A DNA stretch of 64,000 bases from an uncultured Clostridia bacterium (lineage in GTDB: Bacteria > Bacillota > Clostridia > Oscillospirales > Acutalibacteraceae). A model generated the notes under the pieces. The model saw only the letters and a list, made by a program, of their open reading frames with translations. It had not been told where the DNA came from and ran no database searches. Both the position numbers and the translations under genes were made by a program. The stretch lies in NCBI GenBank assembly GCA_944385055.1, contig CALWVT010000001.1, positions 62,001 through 126,000 on the forward strand. Reading direction: 5' to 3'. This document shows positions 51,202-59,412 of the stretch, one piece after another; position 1 is the stretch's first letter, and each line of letters opens with the position of its first letter.

Positions 51202-53601
51202 TTAAGCGCGCAGCGAGGCGCCTGCGGCCTCCAGTTCTTGCATCGCGCGGTCCATCGCGGCGTGGATTTCCTCTTCGGTCAGCGTGGCGGTCTTGCTGCG
51301 AAGGATCAGCCGGAATGCCACGCTCTTCATGCCGCTGAGGATCTGTTCGCCCTGGTAGACGTCGAACAGCTCGATGCGTTCGAGGAGTTTCCCCGCGCCC
51401 TTGCGGATGGCCTTTTCAAGTACCGCCACCGGCAGGTCTTCTTTGCACAGAAGCGCCAGGTCGCGCGAGACGGACGGGAAGCGCGGCAGCGTCTGGTATT
51501 CGAGCTCGAGCTGCGCGTGCGCCTGCAGAAGCGCCATGTCGAGCTCAAAGCCGTACACGGCCTCGTGCCCGAGCCCAAAGTTTTCGGAGGCCTTCGGATG
51601 CACTTCGTACAGATATCCCAGCACGTCCTCGCCGCACGTGATGCGCGCGCAGCGGCCCGGATGGTAATACGGCCGGTCCTCGCACGCCTCGGCTTCCCAG
51701 GGTGCCAGATGGATCCGCGCGAAGAGCCCTTCCAGGATGCCCTTCGCCGTAAAGAAGTCGCAGCCGCCGCCGTATAAGCCGCACGTCAAAATGCAGCGCT
51801 CGTCGGGCAGCTCCTCGTCGCTCTCGTGGGGCAGGTAGATGTTCCCGAGCTCGTAAAGGCACGCGCGCTCGTTGCGGTTGTTGTAATTGTGCGCGAGCAC
51901 ATCGAGCATGCCCGGCAGCGCGATCGTGCGCATCAGGCTCGTGTCTTCACCCAGCGGGTTGCGGATCACGACGGAACGGCGCCGCGGGTCGTCTTTTGCG
52001 AGCAGCAGTTTGTCGTACACCTTCGGCGAGCAGAACGAATACGTCATGATCTCGTCCGCGCCGAGCGCCTCCATCGTCGAGGACACCAGCCGCTGGAATT
52101 TCTGCTTCGGCGTCAGGCGCCCCTGCGTGCCGCCCGGCAGCGGCGCGCTTTCAATCGTGTTATAGCCGTAAAACCGCGCAATTTCCTCGGCAATATCCGC
52201 CTTGTGGACGAGGTCCGGGCGGAACGTCGGCGCGAGGATGTCGTCGCCGTCAAAGGTGCACGCGAGCTTTTCGAGGATCTTTTTCATCTCGTCGTCCGAA
52301 ACGGGTGCCGCAAGGAAGCTGCGGATCCAATCGGGCTCAAAGCGGATGCGGCGTTTCTCCGGCAGATGCGGGTTGTCGCAGATTACGCCGTCCATCACGT
52401 CGCCGGCATCGAGCAGCTCGACGAGCTCGCACGCGCGCTCGAGCGCGGGCAGGCAGTTATTCGGGTCCAGCCCCTTCTCAAAACGGCCGGACGACTCCGT
52501 GCGCATGCCCTGGTCGCGCGCCGTCGTGCGCACGCTCACACCGTCGAAACAGGCCGACTCAAATACGATCGTCGTCGTGTCGTCCAGGATACCGCTGTAT
52601 TCGCCGCCCATGACGCCCGCAATCGCAATCGGGTGGTCGCAGTCGGCAATAATCAGCTGATGCGGCTCCAATTTGCGCTCAACCCCGTCGAGCGTGACGA
52701 TCGATTCGCCGGCGTTGGCGCGGCGCACGCGGATTTTCCGCCCGCCCACGCTGCGCAGGTCAAATGCGTGCATCGGCTGACCGTATTCGAGCATGACATA
52801 GTTTGTGATATCAACGATGTTGTTGATCGGCCGCACGCCCATCGCGCGCAGCCGCTCGCGCATCCAGCGCGGGGAGGGCTTGACGCGCACGTTTTTCACG
52901 ATGCGGTTCGCGTAAATCGGGCACAAATCCGGCGCCTCGATCTTCACGTCCAGAAGGCCCGTGCAGTCTCCTGCGCCGCCCTTGACTTTGGGCTCGTGGA
53001 GCTTTAACGGCAGGTCAAACGTCGCCGCCGCCTCGCGCGCCAGCCCGATCACAGAGAAGCAGTCCGGCCGGTTCGAGGTGATCTCGAATTCCACCGTCGT
53101 GTCGTGAAAGCCCAGCGCGTCGCGGATGTCTTTCCCGAGCGTTAAGTCGCAGCCGTCCGCTTCGGTCAGCACCATGATGCCGTCCTCGATCGCGTGCGGA
53201 AAATCGTGCTGCGTCAGCCCCAATTCACCTAAGCTGCACAGCATGCCGTTGCTTTCCACACCGCGCAGCTTGCCTTTCTTAATCTTTTTGCCGCCGGGCA
53301 GCGTGCTGCCGTGCAGCGCCACCGGCACCACGTCGCCCACCTGTAAGTTCTGGGCGCCCGTCACGATCTGCAGCGGTTCCTCACCGCTGCCGATGTCGAT
53401 TTTCGTAATCCACAGATGGTCGCTGTCCGGATGGCGCTCCAACGAGAGCACTTTCCCGACGACCACTTTGTCCAGCTCGCTGCCTTCCGTCTGCCAGCTT
53501 TCCACCTTGCTGCCGGAAAGCGTGATCGCTTCCGTAAACTGGCGGATCGGCATCTCGGGCAGGTCTACGAATTCTTTTAACCAACGCATGGAGAGATTCA
53601 T
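51202..53601 (-). CDS. pheT: Phenylalanyl-tRNA synthetase beta subunit
   Basis: 799-residue beta chain of the alpha2-beta2 enzyme. MNLSMRWLKEFVDLP opens the protein. A tRNA-binding OB domain lies at about 40-150 (KVVVGKVLSLERHPDSDHLWITKIDIG). B3/B4 editing and B5 regions follow, and the FDX-ACB anticodon domain ends it (LPRFPSVSRDLALLCKEDLPVAVLEKAIRKGAG). I chose ATG 53601; an in-frame ATG at 53589 and a TTG at 53634 are alternatives, and none has a strong ribosome site. It lies 76 bases after pheS and shares its T-box. Confidence 0.97.
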   Translation of the reverse strand: MNLSMRWLKEFVDLPEMPIRQFTEAITLSGSKVESWQTEGSELDKVVVGKVLSLERHPDSDHLWITKIDIGSGEEPLQIVTGAQNLQVGDVVPVALHGSTLPGGKKIKKGKLRGVESNGMLCSLGELGLTQHDFPHAIEDGIMVLTEADGCDLTLGKDIRDALGFHDTTVEFEITSNRPDCFSVIGLAREAAATFDLPLKLHEPKVKGGAGDCTGLLDVKIEAPDLCPIYANRIVKNVRVKPSPRWMRERLRAMGVRPINNIVDITNYVMLEYGQPMHAFDLRSVGGRKIRVRRANAGESIVTLDGVERKLEPHQLIIADCDHPIAIAGVMGGEYSGILDDTTTIVFESACFDGVSVRTTARDQGMRTESSGRFEKGLDPNNCLPALERACELVELLDAGDVMDGVICDNPHLPEKRRIRFEPDWIRSFLAAPVSDDEMKKILEKLACTFDGDDILAPTFRPDLVHKADIAEEIARFYGYNTIESAPLPGGTQGRLTPKQKFQRLVSSTMEALGADEIMTYSFCSPKVYDKLLLAKDDPRRRSVVIRNPLGEDTSLMRTIALPGMLDVLAHNYNNRNERACLYELGNIYLPHESDEELPDERCILTCGLYGGGCDFFTAKGILEGLFARIHLAPWEAEACEDRPYYHPGRCARITCGEDVLGYLYEVHPKASENFGLGHEAVYGFELDMALLQAHAQLELEYQTLPRFPSVSRDLALLCKEDLPVAVLEKAIRKGAGKLLERIELFDVYQGEQILSGMKSVAFRLILRSKTATLTEEEIHAAMDRAMQELEAAGASLRA

Positions 53602-53677
53602 GCTGTCAATCCCACACTTTCTTTCTGATTCCAATCATCCATTTGTCGTGCTTTTTTCAAAAACCGTGCGCGGCTTT

Positions 53678-54700
53678 TTAGAACTGCCCTAAGAAGCGCA
53701 CGTCGTTTTCATAGAACAGGCGGATGTCATCGATGTTATATTTGCGCATCGTAATGCGCTCCAGGCCGATGCCAAACGCGAAGCCCGAATAGACCTCCGG
53801 GTCGATGTTGCAGTTTTGCAGCACCTTCGGGTGCACCATGCCGCCGCCGAGGATTTCAATCCAGCCCTCGCCTTTGCACAGCCGGCAGCCTTCGCCGTGG
53901 CAGTGGAAGCACTGCACGTCCACCTCTGCGCTCGGTTCCGTAAACGGGAAATGGTGCGGGCGGAAGCGGATGACGCTGTCCTCGCCGTAAAGCTGCTTGA
54001 TAAACGTCTCGAGCGTTCCCTTTAAATGGGCGAACGTGATGCCCTTGTCCACCACAAGGCCCTCAATCTGGTGGAATAACGGCGAGTGCGTCGCGTCGAG
54101 CGCATCGCTGCGGTAGCACCGCCCCGGCGCAATCACGCGGATCGGCGGGCGCTGCTGCTCCATCGTGCGCACCTGCATCGGGCTCGTCTGCGTGCGCAGC
54201 AAAACCTTGTCGTTGACGTAGAACGTGTCCTGCTCGTCGCGCGCGGGGTGCCCTTTCGGGATATTCAGCGCCTCAAAGTTATAGTAATCGTATTCGACTT
54301 CCGGCCCTTCGGCAATCGAAAAGCCCATGCCGAGAAAGATTTCCTTCAATTCATCGAGCGCCAAGGACAGCGGATGCTTGTGCCCGAGCACCGGCCGGCG
54401 CCCCGGCAGCGTGACGTCGAGCTTTTCCGATTTGAGCTTTTCCTCGAACGCCGCGGCGCTCAATGCCGACGTGCGCGCTTCGAGCGCCTCTTCAATGGCG
54501 GCGCGCACTTCGTTGGCGAGCTTGCCGACCACCGGCCGCTCTTCGGGCGAGAGCTTGCCCATCTGCTTTAAGATGGCGGTCACTTCACCCTTTTTGCCCA
54601 GATAGCGCACGCGCAGCTCCTCGAGCTCCTTTTTTCCCGAGGCGCCCGCGAGCTGCGCCGTCGCTTCGGCGCGGATGCGGTTGAGATCGTCTTGTAACAT
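53678..54700 (-). CDS. pheS: Phenylalanyl-tRNA synthetase alpha subunit
   Basis: 340-residue class II catalytic chain that charges tRNA-Phe. The N-terminal coiled coil (about 1-85) has [20 protein letters not shown]. The catalytic core has [28 protein letters not shown] (motif 1), [31 protein letters not shown] (motif 2) and [12 protein letters not shown] (motif 3). [17 protein letters not shown] insert looks like a four-Cys zinc knuckle common in Firmicutes. AGGAAGG precedes the ATG at 54700. Expression depends on the T-box at 54727-54999. Confidence 0.97.
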   Translation of the reverse strand: MLQDDLNRIRAEATAQLAGASGKKELEELRVRYLGKKGEVTAILKQMGKLSPEERPVVGKLANEVRAAIEEALEARTSALSAAAFEEKLKSEKLDVTLPGRRPVLGHKHPLSLALDELKEIFLGMGFSIAEGPEVEYDYYNFEALNIPKGHPARDEQDTFYVNDKVLLRTQTSPMQVRTMEQQRPPIRVIAPGRCYRSDALDATHSPLFHQIEGLVVDKGITFAHLKGTLETFIKQLYGEDSVIRFRPHHFPFTEPSAEVDVQCFHCHGEGCRLCKGEGWIEILGGGMVHPKVLQNCNIDPEVYSGFAFGIGLERITMRKYNIDDIRLFYENDVRFLGQF

Positions 54701-54726
54701 GCGGTTTTGCCTTCCTTTCTGCAATC

Positions 54727-54999
54727 AAAAAAGCCTTTGCCCCTCTTAAAAAAGGGGCGAAGGCTTTGCTTCGCGGTACCACCCTGCGATTCACTCTGAA
54801 GGCCGCTAACGGGGCCGCCCGTCCGTGCCTACCGCTTCCCCCGCCCGCAGTCCCGAACGGGGAAAGGTTCAGCCCGGCCGCTCAAAAGGGAACTTCGCGG
54901 CGCCAGCCGGCGGGCACGCTTGCAGCCGGCGGCGCGCCCTCTCTGGGGCCGGCAGCCGGCGCCGTTACTTTCCTTCGTCACAGCGTTTTCCAATATGAC
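54727..54999 (-). promoter_or_regulatory. T-box riboswitch, Phe-specific, of pheST
   Basis: On the minus strand the conserved AGGGTGGTACCGCG box is at 54772-54785. A terminator follows it (CCTTCGCCCC / GGGGCAAAGG arms, then TTTTTT, 54727-54768). Stem I near the transcript start has GGCGCC / GGCGCC pairing; in the loop on its 3' side lies UUC at 54890-54892, a Phe codon expected as the specifier. Uncharged tRNA-Phe would stabilise the antiterminator and turn on pheST. The specifier placement is my inference from the fold. Confidence 0.92.
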
Positions 55000-55005
55000 G
55001 AATCC

Positions 55006-55034
55006 ACTATACCATGCTTTTCCGAAAAATGCAA
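55006..55034 (-). promoter_or_regulatory. Sigma-A promoter of the T-box pheST transcript
   Basis: On the minus strand TTGCAT (55029-55034) and TATAGT (55006-55011) are 17 bases apart. Confidence 0.82.
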
Positions 55035-55128
55035 GCCGCGTTTTGAATTTTCCGGGTAGCCGGCAGGTGCGTTTCGCGCGCTTTCGAAAGGGTGTGTGCG
55101 CCTCCTGCCTTTTTGTGCAAGAATTCAT

Positions 55129-55157
55129 TTGTCAAAGCCCTTCGGGTATGCTACAAT
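55129..55157 (+). promoter_or_regulatory. Sigma-A promoter for the membrane protein-acpS-nnrD genes
   Basis: TTGTCA (55129-55134) and TACAAT (55152-55157) are 17 bases apart, 36 bases before the ATG at 55193. Confidence 0.8.
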
Positions 55158-55192
55158 AAACGGGTAATCTAGACCGATTCGGAGGGTTTTCT

Positions 55193-55738
55193 ATGGATAT
55201 TTTTGTGGAACAGATTGTCAAACGGAAGATGGGGCCGATCGACGCCCTGGTCATCGTGGGCGTTATCCTCGCGGCACTTGTCGTCATTTCGCTGCCGCTG
55301 TGGATTCCCGCGCTGTTTATGCTGTGGCTGCTTTTGATTGCGGGCGCGTGTTTTGGCGTGTATTATCTAATCGGCATGCGGATGTGGGAATTTGAGTACA
55401 GCGTCACGAACGGCGACCTGACGTGCGATAAGATTATCCAGCGCCGCCGCCGCAAGCGTCAGTTCAGCATCGACCTGCATGCCGTTTCGGAAATCGGCAA
55501 GTATGACCCGCAGAAATTCCAGAACCGCCGGGTTGCCAACACGTATTTCGTCGGCACCACCGCCAAGGGCGCGGAGGGCGACTGGTATTTGCAGGGGGAG
55601 TTTGAGCAGTATGGCCCGACGCTTATCGTCTTTTCGCCCAGCGAGCGCGTGCTCGAGGCGATCAAGCCGGCCTTGAAGCGCTCGGTTTTAAACGAAGCCT
55701 TCCCGCGGGGGACCAAACGTGTTCAGGCTGGGGATTGA
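55193..55738 (+). CDS. Two-helix membrane protein of unknown function
   Basis: 181-residue protein. MDIFVEQIVKRKMGPIDALVIVG leads into two helices (about 18-65: LVIVGVILAALVVISLPLW, LFMLWLLLIAGACFGVYYLIG). The rest is a cytoplasmic domain with a basic patch (IIQRRRRKRQFSIDLHAVSEIGKYDP) and a beta-rich end resembling PH-like membrane proteins. I do not recognise a named family. GGAGG lies before the ATG. Its end overlaps acpS by 20 bases, so it is co-translated with it. Confidence 0.78.
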   Translation: MDIFVEQIVKRKMGPIDALVIVGVILAALVVISLPLWIPALFMLWLLLIAGACFGVYYLIGMRMWEFEYSVTNGDLTCDKIIQRRRRKRQFSIDLHAVSEIGKYDPQKFQNRRVANTYFVGTTAKGAEGDWYLQGEFEQYGPTLIVFSPSERVLEAIKPALKRSVLNEAFPRGTKRVQAGD

Positions 55739-56087
55739 CCTGTGTGAGGTGCCCCGCATCGAGAAAGCGATGGCGCGCTCAGAGCGCTTTTGCCGGCGGG
55801 TCCTGGGCGCGGCGGAATATGAGATGCTCGCCCGGCGCGGCTTCCCGCCGCAGAGCGTTGCGGCTTCCTTTGCCGCAAAGGAGGCATTTTCGAAGGCGAT
55901 GGGCACCGGCGTGCGCGGCTTTTCGCTGCGGGACGTCGAACTGCTGCGGGCGGAGAACGGCGCGCCGGTCCTGCATCTTTCCGGGCGCGCGGCCGCTTTG
56001 GCAAAGGGCCTTGTGTTTTCCGTGAGCGTGACGCACACAAAGGCGCTTGCCGCCGTTGTCGTCGCGGCGCAGGCGGAAGACCATTGA
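55719..56087 (+). CDS. acpS: Holo-[acyl-carrier-protein] synthase AcpS
   Basis: 122-residue phosphopantetheinyl transferase that activates acyl carrier protein with CoA. LGIDLCEVPRIEKAM gives the first metal Asp. FAAKEAFSKAMGTGVRGFSLRDVEL gives the KEA motif with the second metal Glu, and SVSVTHTKALAAVVVAA ends it. It starts with GTG inside the end of the upstream gene, whose Arg-rich 3' codons provide GCGGGG as a ribosome site. Length is normal. Confidence 0.95.
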   Translation: MFRLGIDLCEVPRIEKAMARSERFCRRVLGAAEYEMLARRGFPPQSVAASFAAKEAFSKAMGTGVRGFSLRDVELLRAENGAPVLHLSGRAAALAKGLVFSVSVTHTKALAAVVVAAQAEDH

Positions 56088-56106
56088 GGAAAGGGGAGAG
56101 CCCGTT

Positions 56107-57000
56107 TTGGAACAGATTTCGTACACGTATGCGGCCGCCATCGTCGAAAAGCGGCCCAAAGACAGCAACAAGGGCACGTTCGGCCGCCTTTGCTGCGTGT
56201 GCGGCAGCGCCGTTGGAAACGGGGAGGCTGGCTCCCAGATGGCCGGCGCCGCCGTGCTGTGCGGCGGGGCAGCCCTGCGCTGCGGGGCGGGCCTCGTCGA
56301 AATGGTCATCCCCCACGGCATCTACCCGGTCGTCGCGTCCGCACTGCCGGAAGCCGTCTGCACCGTCTATCCGAATACGGGATTTTTGGACGCCGGAGCG
56401 CTCCTTTCGCGGGCTTCGGCGTGCGTTGTGGGCTGCGGCCTTTCGGAACGGTTCCCGAGAAAGGTGGAGGCCGTCCTGCGCGCCGCGAAGGAGGCGAAGA
56501 CCCCGCTTCTGCTCGACGCGGACGCGTTAAACTGCATCGCGCACAGCCGGCCGCTCTTTTCCTTGCTCGATTCGATGCAGGGCCCGCTCGTCTTAACGCC
56601 CCATCCCGGCGAGATGGCCCGGCTTTGCGGCACGACCGTCGCCGCGGTCCAGGCCCATCGCGAGGAAACGGCGCGCGCGTTTGCAAAAGCCCACCACTGC
56701 ATCCTCGTCTTAAAGGGCGCCGGCACCATCGTCGCCGCACCGGATGGCCGGGCGCTCCAAAACCCGACCGGCAACCCCGGCCTCGCGCGCGGCGGCAGCG
56801 GCGACCTGCTTTCCGGCATGATCGGCGCGTTTTTGGCCCAGGGCCGCGACCCCTTCCATGCCGCGTGCGCCGGCGTATACCTGCATGGCCTGGCCGGCGA
56901 CCGCTGCGCCGCACGTTTGTCCGAGCAGGCCATGCTCCCGCGCGACGTCCTCGCCGCGCTGCCGCCGCTCTTTTTGGAAATCGAAACGCGCCGTCCGTAA
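56107..57000 (+). CDS. nnrD: ADP/ATP-dependent NAD(P)H-hydrate dehydratase
   Basis: 297-residue ribokinase-fold repair enzyme converting hydrated NAD(P)H back to the active form. KGTFGRLCCVCGS is the family opening; LLDADALN and VLTPHPGEMARLCG hold catalytic and substrate residues; LKGAGTIVAAPDGRALQNPTGNPGLARGGSGDLLSGMIGAFLAQG is the ATP signature. The N-terminal epimerase domain found in fused YjeF proteins is missing. It starts with TTG, about nine bases after GGGGAG; no ATG or GTG fits. It follows acpS by 19 bases. Confidence 0.94.
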   Translation: MEQISYTYAAAIVEKRPKDSNKGTFGRLCCVCGSAVGNGEAGSQMAGAAVLCGGAALRCGAGLVEMVIPHGIYPVVASALPEAVCTVYPNTGFLDAGALLSRASACVVGCGLSERFPRKVEAVLRAAKEAKTPLLLDADALNCIAHSRPLFSLLDSMQGPLVLTPHPGEMARLCGTTVAAVQAHREETARAFAKAHHCILVLKGAGTIVAAPDGRALQNPTGNPGLARGGSGDLLSGMIGAFLAQGRDPFHAACAGVYLHGLAGDRCAARLSEQAMLPRDVLAALPPLFLEIETRRP

Positions 57001-57135
57001 AGGGCGGATGCACCTTTTCCCATTTCCTGCATACTTTAAACATAGCTTTTGTTTTATGAAAACACGAGCCCCTGTATAAATTCCGAAAAATCTGCCCATG
57101 CTATGGACAACAACAGCAAACGGAGTGTGAGAAGT

Positions 57136-57549
57136 ATGCAGGTAAAGCGCGGAGATATTTTCTATGCGGATTTAAGCCCGGTCGTCGGTTCGGAGCAGGG
57201 CGGTGTGCGCCCGGTGCTCATCGTGCAGAACGACGTCGGCAACCGTTTCAGCCCCACCGTAATCGCCGCGGCCATCACCAGCCGCCACGATAAGGCCGAT
57301 CTGCCCACGCATATCCCGGTCCACGCGGCCACCACCGGCCTGACGCGCGACAGCATTGTGCTCTTGGAGCAGGTGCGCACGCTCGATAAGCACCGCCTGC
57401 GCGAACACATGGGGCGCTTAGACGCCGCGGGCATGGAGCAGGTCGACCGGGCGCTGTCCATCAGTTTCGGCCTGGGCGGCCCCGCCGGCCGGCGCAGGGC
57501 GCTGAAAAAATCCTACCACGAAACGGCAACGCAAAAGGCTGCTACATAA
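57136..57549 (+). CDS. MazF/PemK-family endoribonuclease toxin without antitoxin
   Basis: 137-residue protein. VKRGDIFYADLSPVVGSEQGGVRPVLIVQNDVGNRFSPTVIAAAIT is the MazF/NdoA core; RTLDKHRLREHMGRLD is its second signature. MazF toxins cut mRNA at short sequences such as UACAU. A C-terminal tail of about 20 basic and Gly-rich residues extends beyond NdoA. GGAG lies 11 bases before the ATG; an in-frame ATG at 57103 lacks a ribosome site. No antitoxin frame (EndoAI/MazE type) is found in the 135 bases upstream, unlike alr-ndoAI-ndoA of Bacillus. A terminator follows. Confidence 0.9.
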   Translation: MQVKRGDIFYADLSPVVGSEQGGVRPVLIVQNDVGNRFSPTVIAAAITSRHDKADLPTHIPVHAATTGLTRDSIVLLEQVRTLDKHRLREHMGRLDAAGMEQVDRALSISFGLGGPAGRRRALKKSYHETATQKAAT

Positions 57550-57596
57550 ATCGGATGGCAGCCGAATCCCGTCTCAATTCATCGGACCTTTGTACG

Positions 57597-57634
57597 GCGG
57601 CCCCTCCGCTTTTTGCGCAGGGGCCGCTTTTTTT
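57597..57634 (+). terminator. Terminator after mazF-like gene
   Basis: GCGGCCCCT (57597-57605) pairs with AGGGGCCGC (57619-57627), followed by TTTTTTT. Confidence 0.88.
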
Positions 57635-57653
57635 GTGCGGACGGGCCTTCCCT

Positions 57654-57687
57654 TTGACAAAATCAAAGCGGGGGAGGGCCTTATAAT
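57654..57687 (+). promoter_or_regulatory. spoIIG-type promoter with 22-bp spacer
   Basis: A perfect TTGACA (57654-57659) and a perfect TATAAT (57682-57687) are separated by 22 bases, five more than normal. The Bacillus spoIIG promoter has the same 22-base spacing and needs Spo0A-P to recruit sigma-A polymerase. The minus-strand TTGTCAAA over the -35 is one mismatch from a Spo0A box (TTGTCGAA). The gene downstream is spoIIGA. Confidence 0.8.
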
Positions 57688-57708
57688 GGACAAAAAGGAG
57701 GTGACATT

Positions 57709-58833
57709 TTGCAGACGGTGTATGTCGATGTCCTGCTGGTTTTAAACTGGGTCATCGATTATCTGCTTTTGCGGCTGACCGCGCATTTTCTGCGGCTCTC
57801 GGTTTCCCGCAAACGCCTCGTGCTGGGCGCGGGCGTCGGGGCGTTCGGGGCGCTGGTCATCCTGCTGCCGCCGCTGCCCTGGGGCCTCGATGTCCTTGTA
57901 AAACTTTTATTGTCGGTGGCGGTCATCGCGGCGGCGTTTGGCGTGAAAAGCCCGCGCGCCTTTTTGCGGGCCGGGCTTTCCTTTTTCTTTTTGAGCTTTG
58001 CGTTTGCCGGTGTACTCGTGGCGGTTTGGGCGGTCTTTGCGCCGCAGGGGCTGTTCGTCAAAAACAGTGTGGTCTACTTTGACGTCCCGCCGCTTCTGCT
58101 GATCCTTTTGGCGCTGGGGGTTTACGTGTTTCTGCGCATCGTCCAGCGCCTGTGCGGGCGCGGCGCGGTGAAAGACACCGCCTGTACGCTCAAGCTCACG
58201 CTCGGCGGCGCGCACGCGTCCCTTTCCGCCCGCGTGGACACAGGCTGCACGCTCAAAGAGCCGTTTTCCGGCCTGCCGGTCATCGTCGTGGCGGGCACCG
58301 CCCTGCCGCGCCCCGGCACCCCGCCGCGCATCATCCCTTACGCCTCCGTCGGGGGAGAGGGCCTCCTTCCCGCCTGGCGTCCCGAAAGCGTGTGCCTGCA
58401 ATTTCCAGACAAAGAAATCCACCCATCCCTGTGCTACGTCGCCTTTTCGGAAAGGCCGCTGTCCGGCGCCGTGCAGGCCCTTTTGCCGCCGGACCTGCTC
58501 GAAGACGGCGACGTGCACCCCATCCAAAAGGAGGATCGCCGTGAATCCCAAACTGTCCATCCCAAAATTCCTCAAAAGCCTGTGGAAAAAGCTAGCTTGC
58601 CGGCTGTTTTCCCACCGCGTCGATTACATCAACGGCCCGGGGACACTGCCGCCGCCCCTGACGCGCGAGGAGGAAGCGCAGGTGTTCCAAAACATCGAGC
58701 GGGAAGTCCCCGGCGCGCGCGAGCCTTTGATTACCCACAACCTGCGCCTCGTCGTGTACATCGCCCGCAAATTCGAATCCTCTGGTGCCGGCATCGAGGA
58801 CCTGATTTCCATCGGCACGATCGGCCTGATTAA
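57709..58833 (+). CDS. spoIIGA: Sigma-E processing protease SpoIIGA, with out-of-frame tail over sigE
   Basis: The frame encodes 374 residues. Residues 1-150 are five hydrophobic helices (YVDVLLVLNWVIDYLLLRLTA opening). Residues 160-275 are the aspartic-protease domain; ARVDTGCTLKEPFSGLPVIVV carries the DTG catalytic motif. SpoIIGA cleaves pro-sigma-E at the sporulation septum. The usual protein is about 280-310 residues; here the frame continues 97 codons past the sigE start in another phase, giving an Arg/Pro/His-rich tail. The start is TTG with AAAGGAGGTGA five bases upstream. Whether the tail is made or kept is unknown. Confidence 0.9.
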   Translation: MQTVYVDVLLVLNWVIDYLLLRLTAHFLRLSVSRKRLVLGAGVGAFGALVILLPPLPWGLDVLVKLLLSVAVIAAAFGVKSPRAFLRAGLSFFFLSFAFAGVLVAVWAVFAPQGLFVKNSVVYFDVPPLLLILLALGVYVFLRIVQRLCGRGAVKDTACTLKLTLGGAHASLSARVDTGCTLKEPFSGLPVIVVAGTALPRPGTPPRIIPYASVGGEGLLPAWRPESVCLQFPDKEIHPSLCYVAFSERPLSGAVQALLPPDLLEDGDVHPIQKEDRRESQTVHPKIPQKPVEKASLPAVFPPRRLHQRPGDTAAAPDARGGSAGVPKHRAGSPRRARAFDYPQPAPRRVHRPQIRILWCRHRGPDFHRHDRPD

Positions 58834-59263
58834 GGCGGTCAATACGTTCTGCCCGCAGCGCAAAATTAAGCTCGCAACGTACGCCTCCCGCTGCATCGAA
58901 AACGAAATCCTCATGTTCCTGCGCAAACGAAGCCCTCTGCGCAACGAGGTCTCCATCGATGACCCCCTGCACGTCGATTGGGACGGCAACGAGCTCTTGC
59001 TCTCCGATGTGCTCGGCAGTGCGGGCGATTTGGTTTCCAGCAATGTCGAGCGCGAAAGCGAGCGCCGCTCCCTGCGGAAAGCCGTCGAGGCCCTGCCGCA
59101 GCGCGAGCAGAAGATCATCAATATGCGCTTTGGGTTAAACCACGGCCCGGCCTGCACGCAAAAACAGGTCGCCGACGCATTGGGAATCTCCCAGTCGTAC
59201 ATCTCCCGGCTCGAAAAACGCATCCTCGCGCGCTTAAAGCGCGACCTCGAAAAAGCCGGCTGA
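58541..59263 (+). CDS. sigE: Sporulation sigma factor sigma-E (pro-form)
   Basis: 240-residue sigma-70 factor for the mother cell. An N-terminal pro-sequence (PKFLKSLWKKLACRLFSHRVDYINGPGTLPPPLT) is basic and amphipathic, the part cleaved by SpoIIGA. Region 2 has NLRLVVYIARKFESSGAGIEDLISIGTIGLIKAVNTF and KLATYASRCIENEILMFLRK. Region 4 has LPQREQKIINMRFGLNHG and TQKQVADALGISQSYISRLEKRIL. GTG start with AAAAGGAGG seven bases upstream. sigG, which follows in most spore formers, is replaced here by glutamine synthetase. Confidence 0.97.
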   Translation: MNPKLSIPKFLKSLWKKLACRLFSHRVDYINGPGTLPPPLTREEEAQVFQNIEREVPGAREPLITHNLRLVVYIARKFESSGAGIEDLISIGTIGLIKAVNTFCPQRKIKLATYASRCIENEILMFLRKRSPLRNEVSIDDPLHVDWDGNELLLSDVLGSAGDLVSSNVERESERRSLRKAVEALPQREQKIINMRFGLNHGPACTQKQVADALGISQSYISRLEKRILARLKRDLEKAG

Positions 59264-59286
59264 CACCGTCTTCTCTGCATAACAAA

Positions 59287-59341
59287 ACGAAAGCGCCCGG
59301 AAATGCCGCCGTCGTGCGGCCCTTTCCCGGACGCTTTCGTA
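59287..59341. terminator. Hairpin between converging sigE and glnN
   Basis: ACGAAAGCG (59287-59295) pairs with CGCTTTCGT (59332-59340) with further GC pairing inside. T-runs are poor, but the site between two converging genes makes it the likely end of both. Confidence 0.65.
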
Positions 59342-59412
59342 TGTCTTGCAAATTTCTCAAAAGGCAAAAAAGCCTGTCTTATAATCCAATCGTCTTCCGA
59401 CCTTTATCGCGT

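Noticed and set aside
57001..57135. Short antitoxin upstream of the MazF-like gene
   Set aside because: The only ATG frame there is seven codons long; the longer frame simply reads into mazF.
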